NCBI RefSeq assembly: GCF_900313065.1
Contig: NZ_OMPU01000014.1
Span: 62,001 to 126,000, forward strand
Length of the DNA: 64,000 nucleotides
Reading direction: 5' to 3'
From: Kiloniella sp. EL199
GTDB lineage: Bacteria; Pseudomonadota; Alphaproteobacteria; Kiloniellales; Kiloniellaceae
Below, one piece after another: positions 38,346-47,697 of this stretch; the first letter of the stretch is position 1, and every line of letters begins with the position of its first letter. The notes beneath the pieces were generated by a model, which saw only the letters and a list, made by a program, of their open reading frames with translations, did not search any database and was not told the DNA's origin. A program made the position numbers and the translations under genes.

Positions 38346-38909
38346 TTAAATATATTTTTTTGATACATTAGATATGTATGAAATCAACCCACCAGATAAA
38401 AACCCAAACAGATGTGCTTCGAATGAAACGCCCCTCGTAGGAATAAAAAGTCCCGAGATTAACCCGCTATAAAGCGCGAGAACAAATACTGCGATGACGA
38501 TTGATCGAAAATCTCTTCGCCACCATGCAGATCCCAAGAGATAGCCTAGTAACCCATAGACAAGACCACTCGCACCAATATGAAGTGCTGTGCGCCCAAA
38601 GCACCATACCAGCCCGCCCGAAAAGAGGATAAGTGCCAAACACACCGAACGAAACTGACCCTTTCTGTCTCCGCGCCTTTCCAATGACACCAAACAGCCA
38701 AGGATTAACAGAGGGACCGAATTAGATATCAGATGGACATAGTCAGCGTGTAAAAAAGGAGAAACAAGAATTCCCGGAAGTGTTCCAATGTGTCTGGGGA
38801 CAAGACCGTATTGATAAAGTGCGCCTGACAATACCCAGTTCAAGGCAAAAACGACCCAGAGGCCGCCCACAAAAATAAAGACATCCCGGAAGCGATTAAG
38901 AAAATTCAT
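38346..38909 (-). CDS. Rhomboid family intramembrane serine protease
   Basis: A 187-residue protein with about six membrane segments. The catalytic serine is in GASGLVYGLLG and the catalytic histidine in FEAHLFGFLSGG; the HADYVHLISNS segment supplies the conserved His/Asn of the oxyanion region. These are the standard rhomboid features, with a compact bacterial length. It lies downstream of the D-threonine-aldolase-type gene on the same strand, 42 bases away. Substrate unknown. Confidence 0.9.
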   Translation of the reverse strand: MNFLNRFRDVFIFVGGLWVVFALNWVLSGALYQYGLVPRHIGTLPGILVSPFLHADYVHLISNSVPLLILGCLVSLERRGDRKGQFRSVCLALILFSGGLVWCFGRTALHIGASGLVYGLLGYLLGSAWWRRDFRSIVIAVFVLALYSGLISGLFIPTRGVSFEAHLFGFLSGGLISYISNVSKKYI

Positions 38910-38951
38910 CCTAATTTCATAATGTCCAATATCACGAAGCCCGTTTGCATG

Positions 38952-40082
38952 TCACCAACGATTAACCCGTTCCCATTTCCCCAAAAGCTCTCCTTCAGTA
39001 CTATGTACGTCATAATGAGAAAAATTTGCGCAGGACATACAGGTATGAATTGGCAAGATCCGAAGACGGCTGCCAACCGGAAATTTATCGTAGGGCAAAT
39101 CACCGGAAACGGATGTAATAAGACCGTGTTCCTGATGAACAGATTCAACATATAATTCTTCAATAACGTCGCCATCCAGTCCACACACAAGACCATAGCC
39201 TGTGTGGGAAGAGAACTCGCTAGCACTTATATCTTTCGATAAAGCTAAACCGCCAGCATCAATTAAAAGACGTTTTGCCGTTTTGTTATGCCCGATGACT
39301 GAAGCCAGAACCGTCGCTGCAATCTCATTTTGCTTGCATGCTCCGATAAACATCTGGTCAACATCACCAAACATATAAACGCCCGGTCTTATTTCTGTCA
39401 GTCCTTCGTAGCTTTTGGCAAAAACAGCTGTCGGTGTTGAACCGGCGCTGACAACAGGGCAAGCAAACCCTGCCTTCAAAAGACGTTCTGAGGCTTTAAC
39501 AACAGATACCCTCTCTTGCTCGGCTATTTCAGCAATCTCTTCTGGTGTAGAGAAATGATAAGAATGACCGGCATGAGTCATTACACCTTCCAAGCTCAAG
39601 CACCGGGACGCTATAATAGCCGTTGCCAGATTCAAAAGATCTTGAGAATCAACAAGTACACCTCCGCGTCGCCCGCCACTGTCAATCTCGATTATAATTG
39701 GAAAAGTTGTCCCGAGCCTCTTGGCTTCATCATCCAGCAAGGAAATGGCATCAGAATTATCAGTGATCAACGTCAGTTTGACGCCCTTATCCTGCACTCG
39801 CTGCGCCTGAGATAGTTTTGATGGAACAATCCCCACACCATAGAGAATATCTGTTACACCACCACTGGCAAAGAAATCTGCTTCAGCCAAGGTAGAAACC
39901 GTAATGCCATCAAAACCATCTTTTGTCGCACAGTGATAAGCTTCGAGAGTTTTCGCCGTTTTCATATGCGGGCGTAACTTTATTCCGGCTTCTTTGACGC
40001 GCTCTTGCATCACCCGACAATTTTCTTCAAACACATCCTTATCAAGCAAAAGCGCTGGCGTATTCAGAGTATTGAAAGGCAT
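38952..40082 (-). CDS. PLP-dependent D-threonine aldolase / D-serine dehydratase-like protein
   Basis: A 376-residue fold-type III PLP enzyme. The PLP lysine is in LRPHMKTAK, near residue 42, and the C-terminal metal-site segment reads ILPIHTCMSCANFSHY, resembling the His-x-Cys zinc site of DSD1-type enzymes. Family members either cleave D-3-hydroxyamino acids (D-threonine aldolase) or dehydrate D-serine; sequence alone does not decide. ltaE, an L-type enzyme, is present elsewhere at 62175. Confidence 0.87.
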   Translation of the reverse strand: MPFNTLNTPALLLDKDVFEENCRVMQERVKEAGIKLRPHMKTAKTLEAYHCATKDGFDGITVSTLAEADFFASGGVTDILYGVGIVPSKLSQAQRVQDKGVKLTLITDNSDAISLLDDEAKRLGTTFPIIIEIDSGGRRGGVLVDSQDLLNLATAIIASRCLSLEGVMTHAGHSYHFSTPEEIAEIAEQERVSVVKASERLLKAGFACPVVSAGSTPTAVFAKSYEGLTEIRPGVYMFGDVDQMFIGACKQNEIAATVLASVIGHNKTAKRLLIDAGGLALSKDISASEFSSHTGYGLVCGLDGDVIEELYVESVHQEHGLITSVSGDLPYDKFPVGSRLRILPIHTCMSCANFSHYDVHSTEGELLGKWERVNRW

Positions 40083-40151
40083 GATTTTGTCCCCTAAAGG
40101 TGCTTGTGTTGATGAAATGTAAAACGGGTCAATCAGTACAAAGATTTACGT

Positions 40152-40946
40152 TTAAACAGATACTTTTCCTGCGATATGTGGGTGCGCTTCGTAATCAAGA
40201 ATCTCAAAATCATCAAAGGTATAATCAAAGATACTGTCGGGTTTTCTTTTGATCCGCAGGCTCGGCAATTTGAGCGGTTCACGTTGTAATTGAGTTTTCA
40301 CCTGCTCAAAATGATTGGAATAGATATGAGCATCACCAAAGGTATGGACAAAATCACCCGGTTCCAGATCTGCTTGCTGTGCAATCTTATAGGTCAGAAG
40401 CGCATAGGACGCGATATTAAAGGGAACGCCCAGAAAAATATCCGCAGATCTTTGATAAAGTTGGCAAGATAACCGACCTTCGGCAACGTAGAACTGAAAC
40501 AGACTATGGCACGGCGGCAAGGCCATATTGTCCACCTCGGCCACATTCCAGGCAGAAACAATATGCCGTCGGGAATCAGGGTTACTCTTGATTTGCGCCA
40601 TCAAATTCGTGATCTGATCTACCGTTGTGCCATCAGGTGTGGGCCATGAACGCCACTGGTGTCCATAGACAGGACCAAGATCGCCATTTTCATCAGCCCA
40701 TTCATCCCAAATCCGCACCCCGTTTTCCTTAAGGTATTTAATATTCGTATCCCCGGACAAGAACCAAAGCAACTCGTGAACGACCGACTTAAGGTGAAGT
40801 TTTTTTGTCGTCATCAAAGGGAACCCTTGAGACAGATCAAAGCGGATCTGTCGCCCAAAAACACTTCTAGTGCCTGTACCTGTACGATCTCCTTTATCCG
40901 TTCCGTTCTCCAGGACATCTTTCATGAGATCGAGATACTGACGCAT
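40152..40946 (-). CDS. thyA: Thymidylate synthase ThyA
   Basis: The ATG at 40946, with AAAGGA upstream, gives 264 residues, the same as E. coli ThyA; a TTG at 40961 is less likely. It methylates dUMP using 5,10-methylene-THF. [19 protein letters not shown] is the folate/dUMP loop, the active-site cysteine lies in [12 protein letters not shown], and [20 protein letters not shown] is the dUMP-binding stretch. It stands alone, apart from folA. Confidence 0.97.
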   Translation of the reverse strand: MRQYLDLMKDVLENGTDKGDRTGTGTRSVFGRQIRFDLSQGFPLMTTKKLHLKSVVHELLWFLSGDTNIKYLKENGVRIWDEWADENGDLGPVYGHQWRSWPTPDGTTVDQITNLMAQIKSNPDSRRHIVSAWNVAEVDNMALPPCHSLFQFYVAEGRLSCQLYQRSADIFLGVPFNIASYALLTYKIAQQADLEPGDFVHTFGDAHIYSNHFEQVKTQLQREPLKLPSLRIKRKPDSIFDYTFDDFEILDYEAHPHIAGKVSV

Positions 40947-41138
40947 TAATTTTCCTTTCAAAAGTTATGGTGTGCAAAAGTTAGGATGGGAAGAATCCGA
41001 AAACCTGTTTGAAATATCATATCACGTGTCAGGATTTAGTCATCAGTTGAGCAGATGTCCTTTTGCAAAAAATGTTAATCTCTCATAATTTATCTATCCA
41101 ACCGCCTTGCCAGAACGCTCAATGAAGAAGTGTCCCGA

Positions 41139-41855
41139 ATGAAAATAATCAGAACTCTTAAATATATTTTTATCGGTGTAGGCCTCATCGCCCTGCTCTC
41201 TATGGGGGCATGGTCCTATATGACATTTCAATTTATCGATACGGCTCATTCTGCCCAAGGAACAGTGACTAACTTGATCCGGTATCGCTCTTCATCAAGC
41301 TCGTCCACAAGCAACTCTTATGTCTATCGTCCTGAAGTTGTCTTTCAGACCTTAACAGGCGAAAAGATAACCTTCCAATCAAGCACCGGGGCAAATCCAC
41401 CAGCTTATAGCAGAGGAGAGACCATTAGCATTCTCTATGCCCCCCAAGCCCCACAAGATGCGAAAATCAATGACACCTTATCGCTTTGGTTTGGCCATAT
41501 CATTTTGGGAATAGTGGGTTTCATTTTTTCCGCTTTTGGTCTTGGTATATCGGCCTATCTATACAAAAAAGAAAAACTGAAAAAGTACCTGTTACGTCAT
41601 GGTTCTCCCGTTACGGCCCAAATAGATTCTATTAGTGAGAACACGAGCATAAGGGTTAATGGCAAATACCCGTTCCAGATTATAGCGCGCTGGCAAAACC
41701 CGATAAACAACACGCAACACCTCTTCAAAAGTGAAAATATATGGTTTAATCCCAGCCCTCATATACAGCGAGATACCGTCATTGTTTTAGTTGATCATTC
41801 AGATCCGGAAAAATATTTTGTCGATATTTCCTTCCTGCCCAAAACAGCGGGATAA
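41139..41855 (+). CDS. DUF3592 domain-containing membrane protein
   Basis: A protein of 238 residues with two membrane segments (about 8-27 and 118-140) flanking a DUF3592-type beta domain. AQGTVTNLIRYRSSSSSSTSNSYVYRPEVVF (its core AQGTVTNLIRYRS) and YSRGETISILYAP are the recognised features; the C-terminal part repeats a related pattern. Function is not established for the family. The ATG at 41139 is preferred over a GTG at 41130. It lies just upstream of ssrA. Confidence 0.75.
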   Translation: MKIIRTLKYIFIGVGLIALLSMGAWSYMTFQFIDTAHSAQGTVTNLIRYRSSSSSSTSNSYVYRPEVVFQTLTGEKITFQSSTGANPPAYSRGETISILYAPQAPQDAKINDTLSLWFGHIILGIVGFIFSAFGLGISAYLYKKEKLKKYLLRHGSPVTAQIDSISENTSIRVNGKYPFQIIARWQNPINNTQHLFKSENIWFNPSPHIQRDTVIVLVDHSDPEKYFVDISFLPKTAG

Positions 41856-41964
41856 TTCTTGGTTTTCGCTATTTAAAATAACGCGTAAATCCTTTTGGCT
41901 AAGAAAAACACTCTTTTTAGACATCTACTCTTGTGAAGTCCTACAGATAGTTACTATATTCAAG

Positions 41965-42290
41965 GTGTCGGCTTCGGTCGTCTATGGTGCTAAACGGACT
42001 TATGGAATAAGCGTTGTGGACCCGGGGGCGGTACCCGGCGCCTCCACCATTCCTTACATTCAGATGAATGTGAATTATGGGGGCGAAACAGGATCGACAC
42101 GCGTGGTAAAGATTTGTTCGGTGCCCGGCATGGTTCCGCCGTTATCGGGCCGTTTTGAGTAATTGCAAATGACAATTCTCGTGAGGTAGCTCTCGCTGCT
42201 TAATTGCAGTCTGAGCAACCGCTTTTAAGCCCTAGGCTGTCACAAGCCTAGGCGGGGTTCGGGGGCACCTGGCAACAGAAGCCCCCACTT
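41965..42290 (+). ncRNA. ssrA: Circularly permuted (two-piece) transfer-messenger RNA
   Basis: The acceptor part comes first and ends at CCTCCACCA (42041-42049) with the CCA encoded. A short spacer (about 42050-42078) is followed by the coding part beginning GGGGGCGAAACAGGATCGAC at 42079, which is the 5' end of an ordinary tmRNA. The two ends pair as GGGGGC with GCCTCC, giving the G3-U70 pair recognised by alanyl-tRNA synthetase. The tag frame starts at GCA 42165 and encodes ANDNSREVALAA ending at TAA 42201-42203. The coding part ends near the GGGGGC...GCCCCC hairpin at 42261-42286. This is the alphaproteobacterial form, processed into two pieces. The 5' boundary is approximate. sspB lies directly downstream. 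Confidence 0.93.
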
Positions 42291-42394
42291 TTCATGTCTG
42301 GACTCTGGCTTTGTGTTAGAGTAGCAGATAAAGGTATAAAATGAATCAGAGCGACAAAACGTTCAGATAAGCAGTGGCCGGGTAAATTAGAAGT

Positions 42395-42952
42395 ATGTCG
42401 GGAAACAACGAGATTTCAGAAAGCGAACTCCGCTACGACCATATGGTCGAAAAAGCTCTCTTGAATGTGGTTCGGGAATCGCTTGAATACGCCGCAGAAC
42501 ATGGCCTGCCCGGCGACCATCATTTCTACATCACCTTTAAAACAGCTCAGGAAGATGTCAGTATCCCTGACCACCTGAAAGCGCGCTACCCCGGTGAGAT
42601 GACCATCATCCTTCAATATCAATTCTGGGATCTTGAAGTTGGTAAAGATGGCTTCAGCGTAACACTAAACTTCTCTGATGTTCCGGAACGCATGAGCATT
42701 CCCTATTCTGCTATCGTTGCCTTTGCCGATCCATCCGTACGATTTGGCTTGCAGTTTGATATCACAAATGGTGATGACGAAGATCTGGAAGAAGAGTTAG
42801 AAGATCTTCTGGAAGATTTTGACGAAGACGGTTTCGAAAATAGCGATACAGCTGCCAATGCAGATGACAGCCCGGAAGAGCAAAAACTCAAGGAAAAACA
42901 GCGTGAATCCGGTGATAACATTGTCACGCTGGATACATTCAGAAAAAAGTAA
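42395..42952 (+). CDS. sspB: ClpXP adaptor SspB, alphaproteobacterial type
   Basis: A 185-residue adaptor that tethers ssrA-tagged proteins to ClpXP. RYDHMVEKALLNVVRESL, GLPGDHHFYITFKT, YPGEMTIILQYQFWDLEV and DPSVRFGLQFDI are the substrate-binding domain of the alpha-type SspB. A strongly acidic linker (about 128-150, DDEDLEEELEDLLEDFDED) leads to a C-terminal NIVTLDTFRKK, the likely ClpX-binding tail. It starts about 105 bases after ssrA, an arrangement that joins the tag and its adaptor on one strand. Confidence 0.93.
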   Translation: MSGNNEISESELRYDHMVEKALLNVVRESLEYAAEHGLPGDHHFYITFKTAQEDVSIPDHLKARYPGEMTIILQYQFWDLEVGKDGFSVTLNFSDVPERMSIPYSAIVAFADPSVRFGLQFDITNGDDEDLEEELEDLLEDFDEDGFENSDTAANADDSPEEQKLKEKQRESGDNIVTLDTFRKK

Positions 42953-43181
42953 TCCTTCTTCATCCGAATATCTAGGCATAACTGCTTCAAAACTCGACTT
43001 GAATACCATCCTGTTATGATTTGATGGAATGATCTTTTGTATGCTTCAATACAAGGGATAAGAGGTTATTGCTCTCTCAAAAATGCACAGCTATGGCATA
43101 GAACTGCTCACGCAGAAATATAGCCAATTTCTAGCTCATTTGATCTTCCAATCATCAATAACCGACCTGCCAAAGCAATTA

Positions 43182-43207
43182 GGGGGCAGCCATAAAAGGC
43201 CGCCCCC
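43182..43207 (-). terminator. GC-rich hairpin after acnB
   Basis: GGGGGC and GCCCCC pair with an inner GGCC/GGCT extension around TTTTAT, 35 bases beyond the acnB stop on its strand. The following tract is T-poor, so strength is uncertain. Confidence 0.6.
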
Positions 43208-43241
43208 GCATACAACTTTAGAAAAATCGTGTCAAAAGGTG

Positions 43242-46034
43242 CTAGAAGTGAGCTGACTTTGTATTCCCCGGCTTTTGAAGCGGCGGCGCAAACTTGGTGA
43301 GGTCAATACCTTCAACAGACGCCTTGTACTCTTCCATTGTTGGGGTACGACCAAGAATTGCAGAGAGAACAACAACCGGCGTAGAAGCCAGTAAAGATTC
43401 ACCTTTTTTGTCCTTGGAATCTTCCACAACGCGACCTTCAAAAAGACGCGTTGAGGTAGCGAGAACAGTGTCACCCTTAGCAGCTTTTTCCTGGTTCCCC
43501 ATGCAAAGACTACAGCCAGGTCGCTCAAGATAGAGAATATTCTCATATTCTGTACGAGCCTCAAGTTTTGGGGCTTCATCATTAAATTCAAAACCAGAAT
43601 ATTTTTGCAAGACGGTCCAGTCACCCTCTTCCTTCAACTCATCAATGATGTTGTAAGTCGGTGCGGCAACAACCAATGGCGCTTTGAATTCGACACTACC
43701 GTGCTCTTTCTCAAGATTACGAAGCATTTGCGCTACAATTTTCACATCGCCTTTGTGAACCATACAGGAACCAACAAATCCAAGATCGACTTTCTTCTCT
43801 GCCTGATAATAGGAAATAGGTCTGATTGTATCGTGTGTATAACGCTTGGAAACATCGGCATTGTGAACGTCTGGATCTGCAATCATTGGTTCATCGATTT
43901 CATCCAGATCAACAATAACTTCTGCAAAATATTTGGCGTTATCATCGGGGATCAATGCTGGCTTTTCACCGGATTTGACTTGGGCAATACGCTTTTCAGC
44001 AATATCGATCAAGCCATGGAGCATTTTATTATCGTTCTCCATACCCTTGTCGATCATAATCTGAATGCGTGATTTCGCAATCTCCAGCGATTCAATCAGG
44101 GTCTTGTCTTCGGAAATACAGATTGACGCTTTGGCTTTCATCTCAGCAGTCCAATCTGTGAAGGTGAAAGCCTGATCAGCCAGAAGCGTACCGATATGCA
44201 CCTCAATAATACGCCCCTGGAAGACGTTATCACCGAACTGGTTAAGCATCTGTGCCTGTGTCGCATGAACCACATCACGGAAATCCATGTGATCAGCCAT
44301 AGTACCTTTGAAGGTAACCTTAACTGATTCAGGGATTGGCATCGTTGCTTCACCAGTTGCCAAAGCCAAAGCCACTGTACCTGAGTCAGCACCGAAAGCC
44401 ACACCTTTTGACATTCGTGTATGAGAGTCACCACCAATGATGATGGCCCAGTCATCCACAGTGATATCATTTAATACCTTGTGAATCACGTCTGTCATGG
44501 AATGATAGACATCTTTCGGGTCACGTGCTGTGATCAGTCCGAACTTGTTCATAAAAGCCATCAGCTTGGGCGTATTTTCCTGAGCTTTAAAATCCCAGAC
44601 AGACGCCGTGTGACAACCAGACTGGTAGGCACCATCTATTGTCGGGGATAAAACTGTCGCAGCCATAGCTTCAAGTTCTTGCGAAGTCATAAGGCCTGTT
44701 GTGTCTTGAGAACCAACAATATTAACCTTTACACGAACATCGGAACCTGCATGCAAGACAGCCCCCGGACGAACACCAACAGCATTTGCATTGAAGATTT
44801 TTTCAACGGCTGTAAGCCCTTGCCCTTCATGATAAATCTCTCTTGAAGCAGCAAAAGCTGATTTCAATTCCACACCCAGAGTTTCAGCAGCAAAGGTCTG
44901 AAGCTTTTTACCGAATACGATAGCATAAGACCCGCCGGCCTTCATGAACTCAACCTTTTGCGGACTAAAAGAAGAAGTCACGTCAGCAAGTTCTTCATCA
45001 CCAACATCATTGAGAAGCTTTTTGTCTTTTGTATTGATGGTGAGAACAGTCCCCGTTTCTACAGAGAATTTCTGTTCCAGAATTGGATTGCCATCATTGT
45101 TCAGAATTGGCTTGCCTTCCGGACTTAGCTTCTTAACCCAATTCTTCAGATCAATACCAATACCGCCAGTTACCCCAACTGTTGTCAGGAAAATCGGCGA
45201 AATCCCGTTTGTACCCGCAACAATCGGTGCAACATTAACAAATGGAACATAAGGACTGGCCTGTTTACCTGTCCACAAGGCAACATTGTTAACCCCGGAC
45301 ATACGTGAAGATCCGACACCCATGGTGCCTTTCTCAGCAATCAGCATCACCCGCTTATCAGGATGCTGCCTTTGAAGTTCCTGAATTTCATCCTGTGCGT
45401 CTTTGGAGATAAAGCATTTACCATGTAGTTCACGATCAGAACGAGAGTGTGCTTGATTCCCCGGCGACAGCAAGTCGGTGGAAATATCGCCTTCAGCTGC
45501 GATGTAGGTAACAACCTTGATCTCATCTTCTACGTCAGGAAGCTTGGTAAAAAATTCAGCCTTGGCATAACTTTCCAAAACATCACGTGCAATAGCGTTT
45601 CCGGCATCAAAAGCCGCTTTCAGGCGTGTCGTATCAGCATCGTAGAGGAAAACCTGTGTTTTCAGCACTTCTGCAGCTTGTTGAGCAATCGAAAAATCAT
45701 CACCAAGAGCCAAATCAAGAAGAGCTTCAACAGAAGGTCCACCTTTCATATGAGAAAGGAGTTCAAAAGCAAAAGAGCTAGTAATCTCTTCAACGACTGC
45801 GTCACCAAGAATAATCTCTTTGAGAAACGCCGCTTTTTCGCCAGCTGCGCTGGTTGTGCCGGGCAAGGTGTTGTATATGAAATACTTCAGAGAATCTTCT
45901 CTGTGTTCGTTTTTCGTATCTTTGATTTGAGATATGATTTCTCGAGTAAGCGCATCATCTTCTATAGGTTTAGGGTTTAATCCCTGTTCTTTACGCGCTT
46001 CGATCTCTTCTAGGTAGGCTGTATACAGGCTCAT
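43242..46034 (-). CDS. acnB: Aconitase B (aconitate hydratase 2 / 2-methylisocitrate dehydratase)
   Basis: A 930-residue AcnB-type aconitase interconverting citrate and isocitrate in the TCA cycle. The N-terminal HEAT-like domain (about 1-160) marks AcnB rather than AcnA. The [4Fe-4S] ligands are in SGCHTASVWDF and RPGCSLCMGNQ, and GGDSHTRMSKGVAFGADSG is the substrate region. Length compares with about 865 in E. coli, with extra residues in the central part. Use of AcnB as a main aconitase is uncommon among alphaproteobacteria, which more often have AcnA; another copy could exist elsewhere. fumC lies close by. Confidence 0.96.
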   Translation of the reverse strand: MSLYTAYLEEIEARKEQGLNPKPIEDDALTREIISQIKDTKNEHREDSLKYFIYNTLPGTTSAAGEKAAFLKEIILGDAVVEEITSSFAFELLSHMKGGPSVEALLDLALGDDFSIAQQAAEVLKTQVFLYDADTTRLKAAFDAGNAIARDVLESYAKAEFFTKLPDVEDEIKVVTYIAAEGDISTDLLSPGNQAHSRSDRELHGKCFISKDAQDEIQELQRQHPDKRVMLIAEKGTMGVGSSRMSGVNNVALWTGKQASPYVPFVNVAPIVAGTNGISPIFLTTVGVTGGIGIDLKNWVKKLSPEGKPILNNDGNPILEQKFSVETGTVLTINTKDKKLLNDVGDEELADVTSSFSPQKVEFMKAGGSYAIVFGKKLQTFAAETLGVELKSAFAASREIYHEGQGLTAVEKIFNANAVGVRPGAVLHAGSDVRVKVNIVGSQDTTGLMTSQELEAMAATVLSPTIDGAYQSGCHTASVWDFKAQENTPKLMAFMNKFGLITARDPKDVYHSMTDVIHKVLNDITVDDWAIIIGGDSHTRMSKGVAFGADSGTVALALATGEATMPIPESVKVTFKGTMADHMDFRDVVHATQAQMLNQFGDNVFQGRIIEVHIGTLLADQAFTFTDWTAEMKAKASICISEDKTLIESLEIAKSRIQIMIDKGMENDNKMLHGLIDIAEKRIAQVKSGEKPALIPDDNAKYFAEVIVDLDEIDEPMIADPDVHNADVSKRYTHDTIRPISYYQAEKKVDLGFVGSCMVHKGDVKIVAQMLRNLEKEHGSVEFKAPLVVAAPTYNIIDELKEEGDWTVLQKYSGFEFNDEAPKLEARTEYENILYLERPGCSLCMGNQEKAAKGDTVLATSTRLFEGRVVEDSKDKKGESLLASTPVVVLSAILGRTPTMEEYKASVEGIDLTKFAPPLQKPGNTKSAHF

Positions 46035-46221
46035 GGTTATCCCGACGTATGACGTTAGATAAGTTATTAAATACCAGGTCTTGATAAAGGGACTAGGAGG
46101 ACCCGGGAAGTTTTTTGTATGTCGGTGTATAGCAAATTCATGCCGCGTTGCAATATATTCTGCGGCAGCAACACGAGCTTTCCCAAGTCTCTATCGTAGC
46201 AACACAGTATCTTTTAACTGT

Positions 46222-46425
46222 TTATTTCTTCGATGCACGTCCCATAGTTTTGGGATCCCACTTTACCACTTTCTTGGGCTTTTCAGGCGTTGCGAGAATA
46301 GAATCATTGTTCTGACCGACCTGGCTGGCAAACTCTTCAAAACGCCGACGCATTTCTTTCTTCTCTTCAGAAGACATCTCCTGAACAGATTTGTCAGATA
46401 AATCTTTCTGGCGAATATCACTCAT
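46222..46425 (-). CDS. Small charged protein of unknown function
   Basis: A 67-residue frame I do not recognise. It is rich in charged residues, with a probable helix SSEEKKEMRRRFEEFASQVG and a basic tail KVVKWDPKTMGRASKK. It starts at an ATG 187 bases upstream of acnB on the same strand and diverges from the hydrolase gene. There is no strong ribosome binding site. Coding is supported only by composition and by the gap it fills. Confidence 0.5.
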   Translation of the reverse strand: MSDIRQKDLSDKSVQEMSSEEKKEMRRRFEEFASQVGQNNDSILATPEKPKKVVKWDPKTMGRASKK

Positions 46426-46488
46426 GCTCTATACCGTAGATCTGTGCATAAAAAGTCATAACCTGTTCTAAATATACACGAAAGCATC

Positions 46489-47127
46489 ATGACAAGCATC
46501 CATTTTCTACAAAACGGTCCGGATAAGCCTTGCAATACAGATAAGGCCACTATCCTTTTCGCCCATGGATCAGGTGCCCCCATGGATAGCGACTTTATGA
46601 ACTATTTCGCTGAAAAATTAGGGAATGACGGTCACCACGTTATCAGATTTGAATTCCCCTTTATGGCAGAACGTAGAACAACCGGGAAGAAGCGCCCTCC
46701 GGATAAAGCACCTAAACTATTGGAATTCTGGCAACAGATTATAAACCAGCACCCGCAACGTCCCCTTTACATAATGGGGAAATCTCTTGGTGGGCGTATG
46801 GCCAGTATGATTGCCGATGAAATGAACGTTACAGGCACAATCTGTCTCGGTTATCCTTTTCATCCGCCCGGGAAACCAGAAAAAACCAGAACGGCACACC
46901 TTGAAAATGCAAAAACACCCTGCCTTGTTATCCAAGGAACACGGGATCCCTTTGGCAAACCAGACGAAGTTAAGCATTATTCATTATCGGATAAAATAAA
47001 GCTCTATTGGTCAGAAGATGGGGATCATAATTTAACCCAACGGAAAAGATCAGGTCGAACGAATGAACAAAACTGGTCCGAGGCAATTGAGGCTGTAAAC
47101 GTATTTATTAACGAGACAAACCCATGA
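46489..47127 (+). CDS. Alpha/beta-hydrolase family protein (KANL3/Tex30-like)
   Basis: A 212-residue alpha/beta hydrolase. The nucleophile serine sits in MGKSLGGRMAS, the oxyanion region is FAHGSGAPMDSDF, the acid is in GTRDPFGKPDEV and the histidine in EDGDHNL. The LFAHGSGAPMDS-opening matches the bacterial KANL3/Tex30-like group, which is uncharacterised. Its TGA overlaps the ATG of the TfoX-domain gene by four bases, so the two are translationally coupled. Confidence 0.86.
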   Translation: MTSIHFLQNGPDKPCNTDKATILFAHGSGAPMDSDFMNYFAEKLGNDGHHVIRFEFPFMAERRTTGKKRPPDKAPKLLEFWQQIINQHPQRPLYIMGKSLGGRMASMIADEMNVTGTICLGYPFHPPGKPEKTRTAHLENAKTPCLVIQGTRDPFGKPDEVKHYSLSDKIKLYWSEDGDHNLTQRKRSGRTNEQNWSEAIEAVNVFINETNP

Positions 47128-47486
47128 ACAAAACCTTACCAAGCTGCATAGAAGAAACAATAAATCTCTGTCTTCCTCTGGGTGAAATCAGAGTCAGACC
47201 AATGTTTGGCGGACATGGTCTTTATTTTGAAGATATCATGTTTGCCTTGGAAGCTTTTGGAAACATCTATTTAAAAGCTGATAAAAAAAGTGAGAATCTT
47301 TTTATCGAGGCTGGCAGCGAACCCTTCACTTATGAAGGTAAAAACAAACCGATAAAAATGTCATATTGGCTTGTCCCTGAAACAGCACAGGAAGATCCAG
47401 AAGAATTTATTTACTGGGCCGAGCTCGCAATTGCCGCATCAAAACGTGCTCACGCAAAAAAGAAACCAAAAAAAAGAAAATTATAA
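47124..47486 (+). CDS. TfoX/Sxy N-terminal domain protein
   Basis: A 120-residue protein made of the TfoX N-terminal domain alone: RPMFGGHGLYFEDIMFAL, then YLKADKKSENLFIEAGSEPF and a basic tail (KRAHAKKKPKKRK). Stand-alone versions are common in proteobacteria; the role in competence known for full-length Sxy/TfoX is not implied. It overlaps the hydrolase stop by four bases. Confidence 0.87.
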   Translation: MNKTLPSCIEETINLCLPLGEIRVRPMFGGHGLYFEDIMFALEAFGNIYLKADKKSENLFIEAGSEPFTYEGKNKPIKMSYWLVPETAQEDPEEFIYWAELAIAASKRAHAKKKPKKRKL

Positions 47487-47697
47487 TCGAACCAACAACA
47501 ACATCCTTTGAACGCAAAAAGCTAATTAGAAAGAAAGAATAACAGTCACCGAGAATAAATAGTGCAGATAGCCTGTTTTTCCATGACGCATTCTGTGTAT
47601 ACTGCGGCGCAACATTACAATTGAACAGATAACAGACAAATCTGTTACTGCTCTGATTATTATACCAGCTGCCAGAGAAAGTTAGGGAGCCACCAGC

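Noticed and set aside
38906-39226. A 106-codon minus-strand frame overlapping the D-threonine-aldolase-type gene
   Set aside because: It is in another frame of a well-supported gene and has no domain.
41791-42162. A 123-codon frame crossing from DUF3592 into ssrA
   Set aside because: It runs through the tmRNA and no part of it resembles a protein family.
45447-45980. A 177-codon plus-strand frame
   Set aside because: It is antisense to acnB and its cysteine/phenylalanine-rich composition is typical of a shadow frame.
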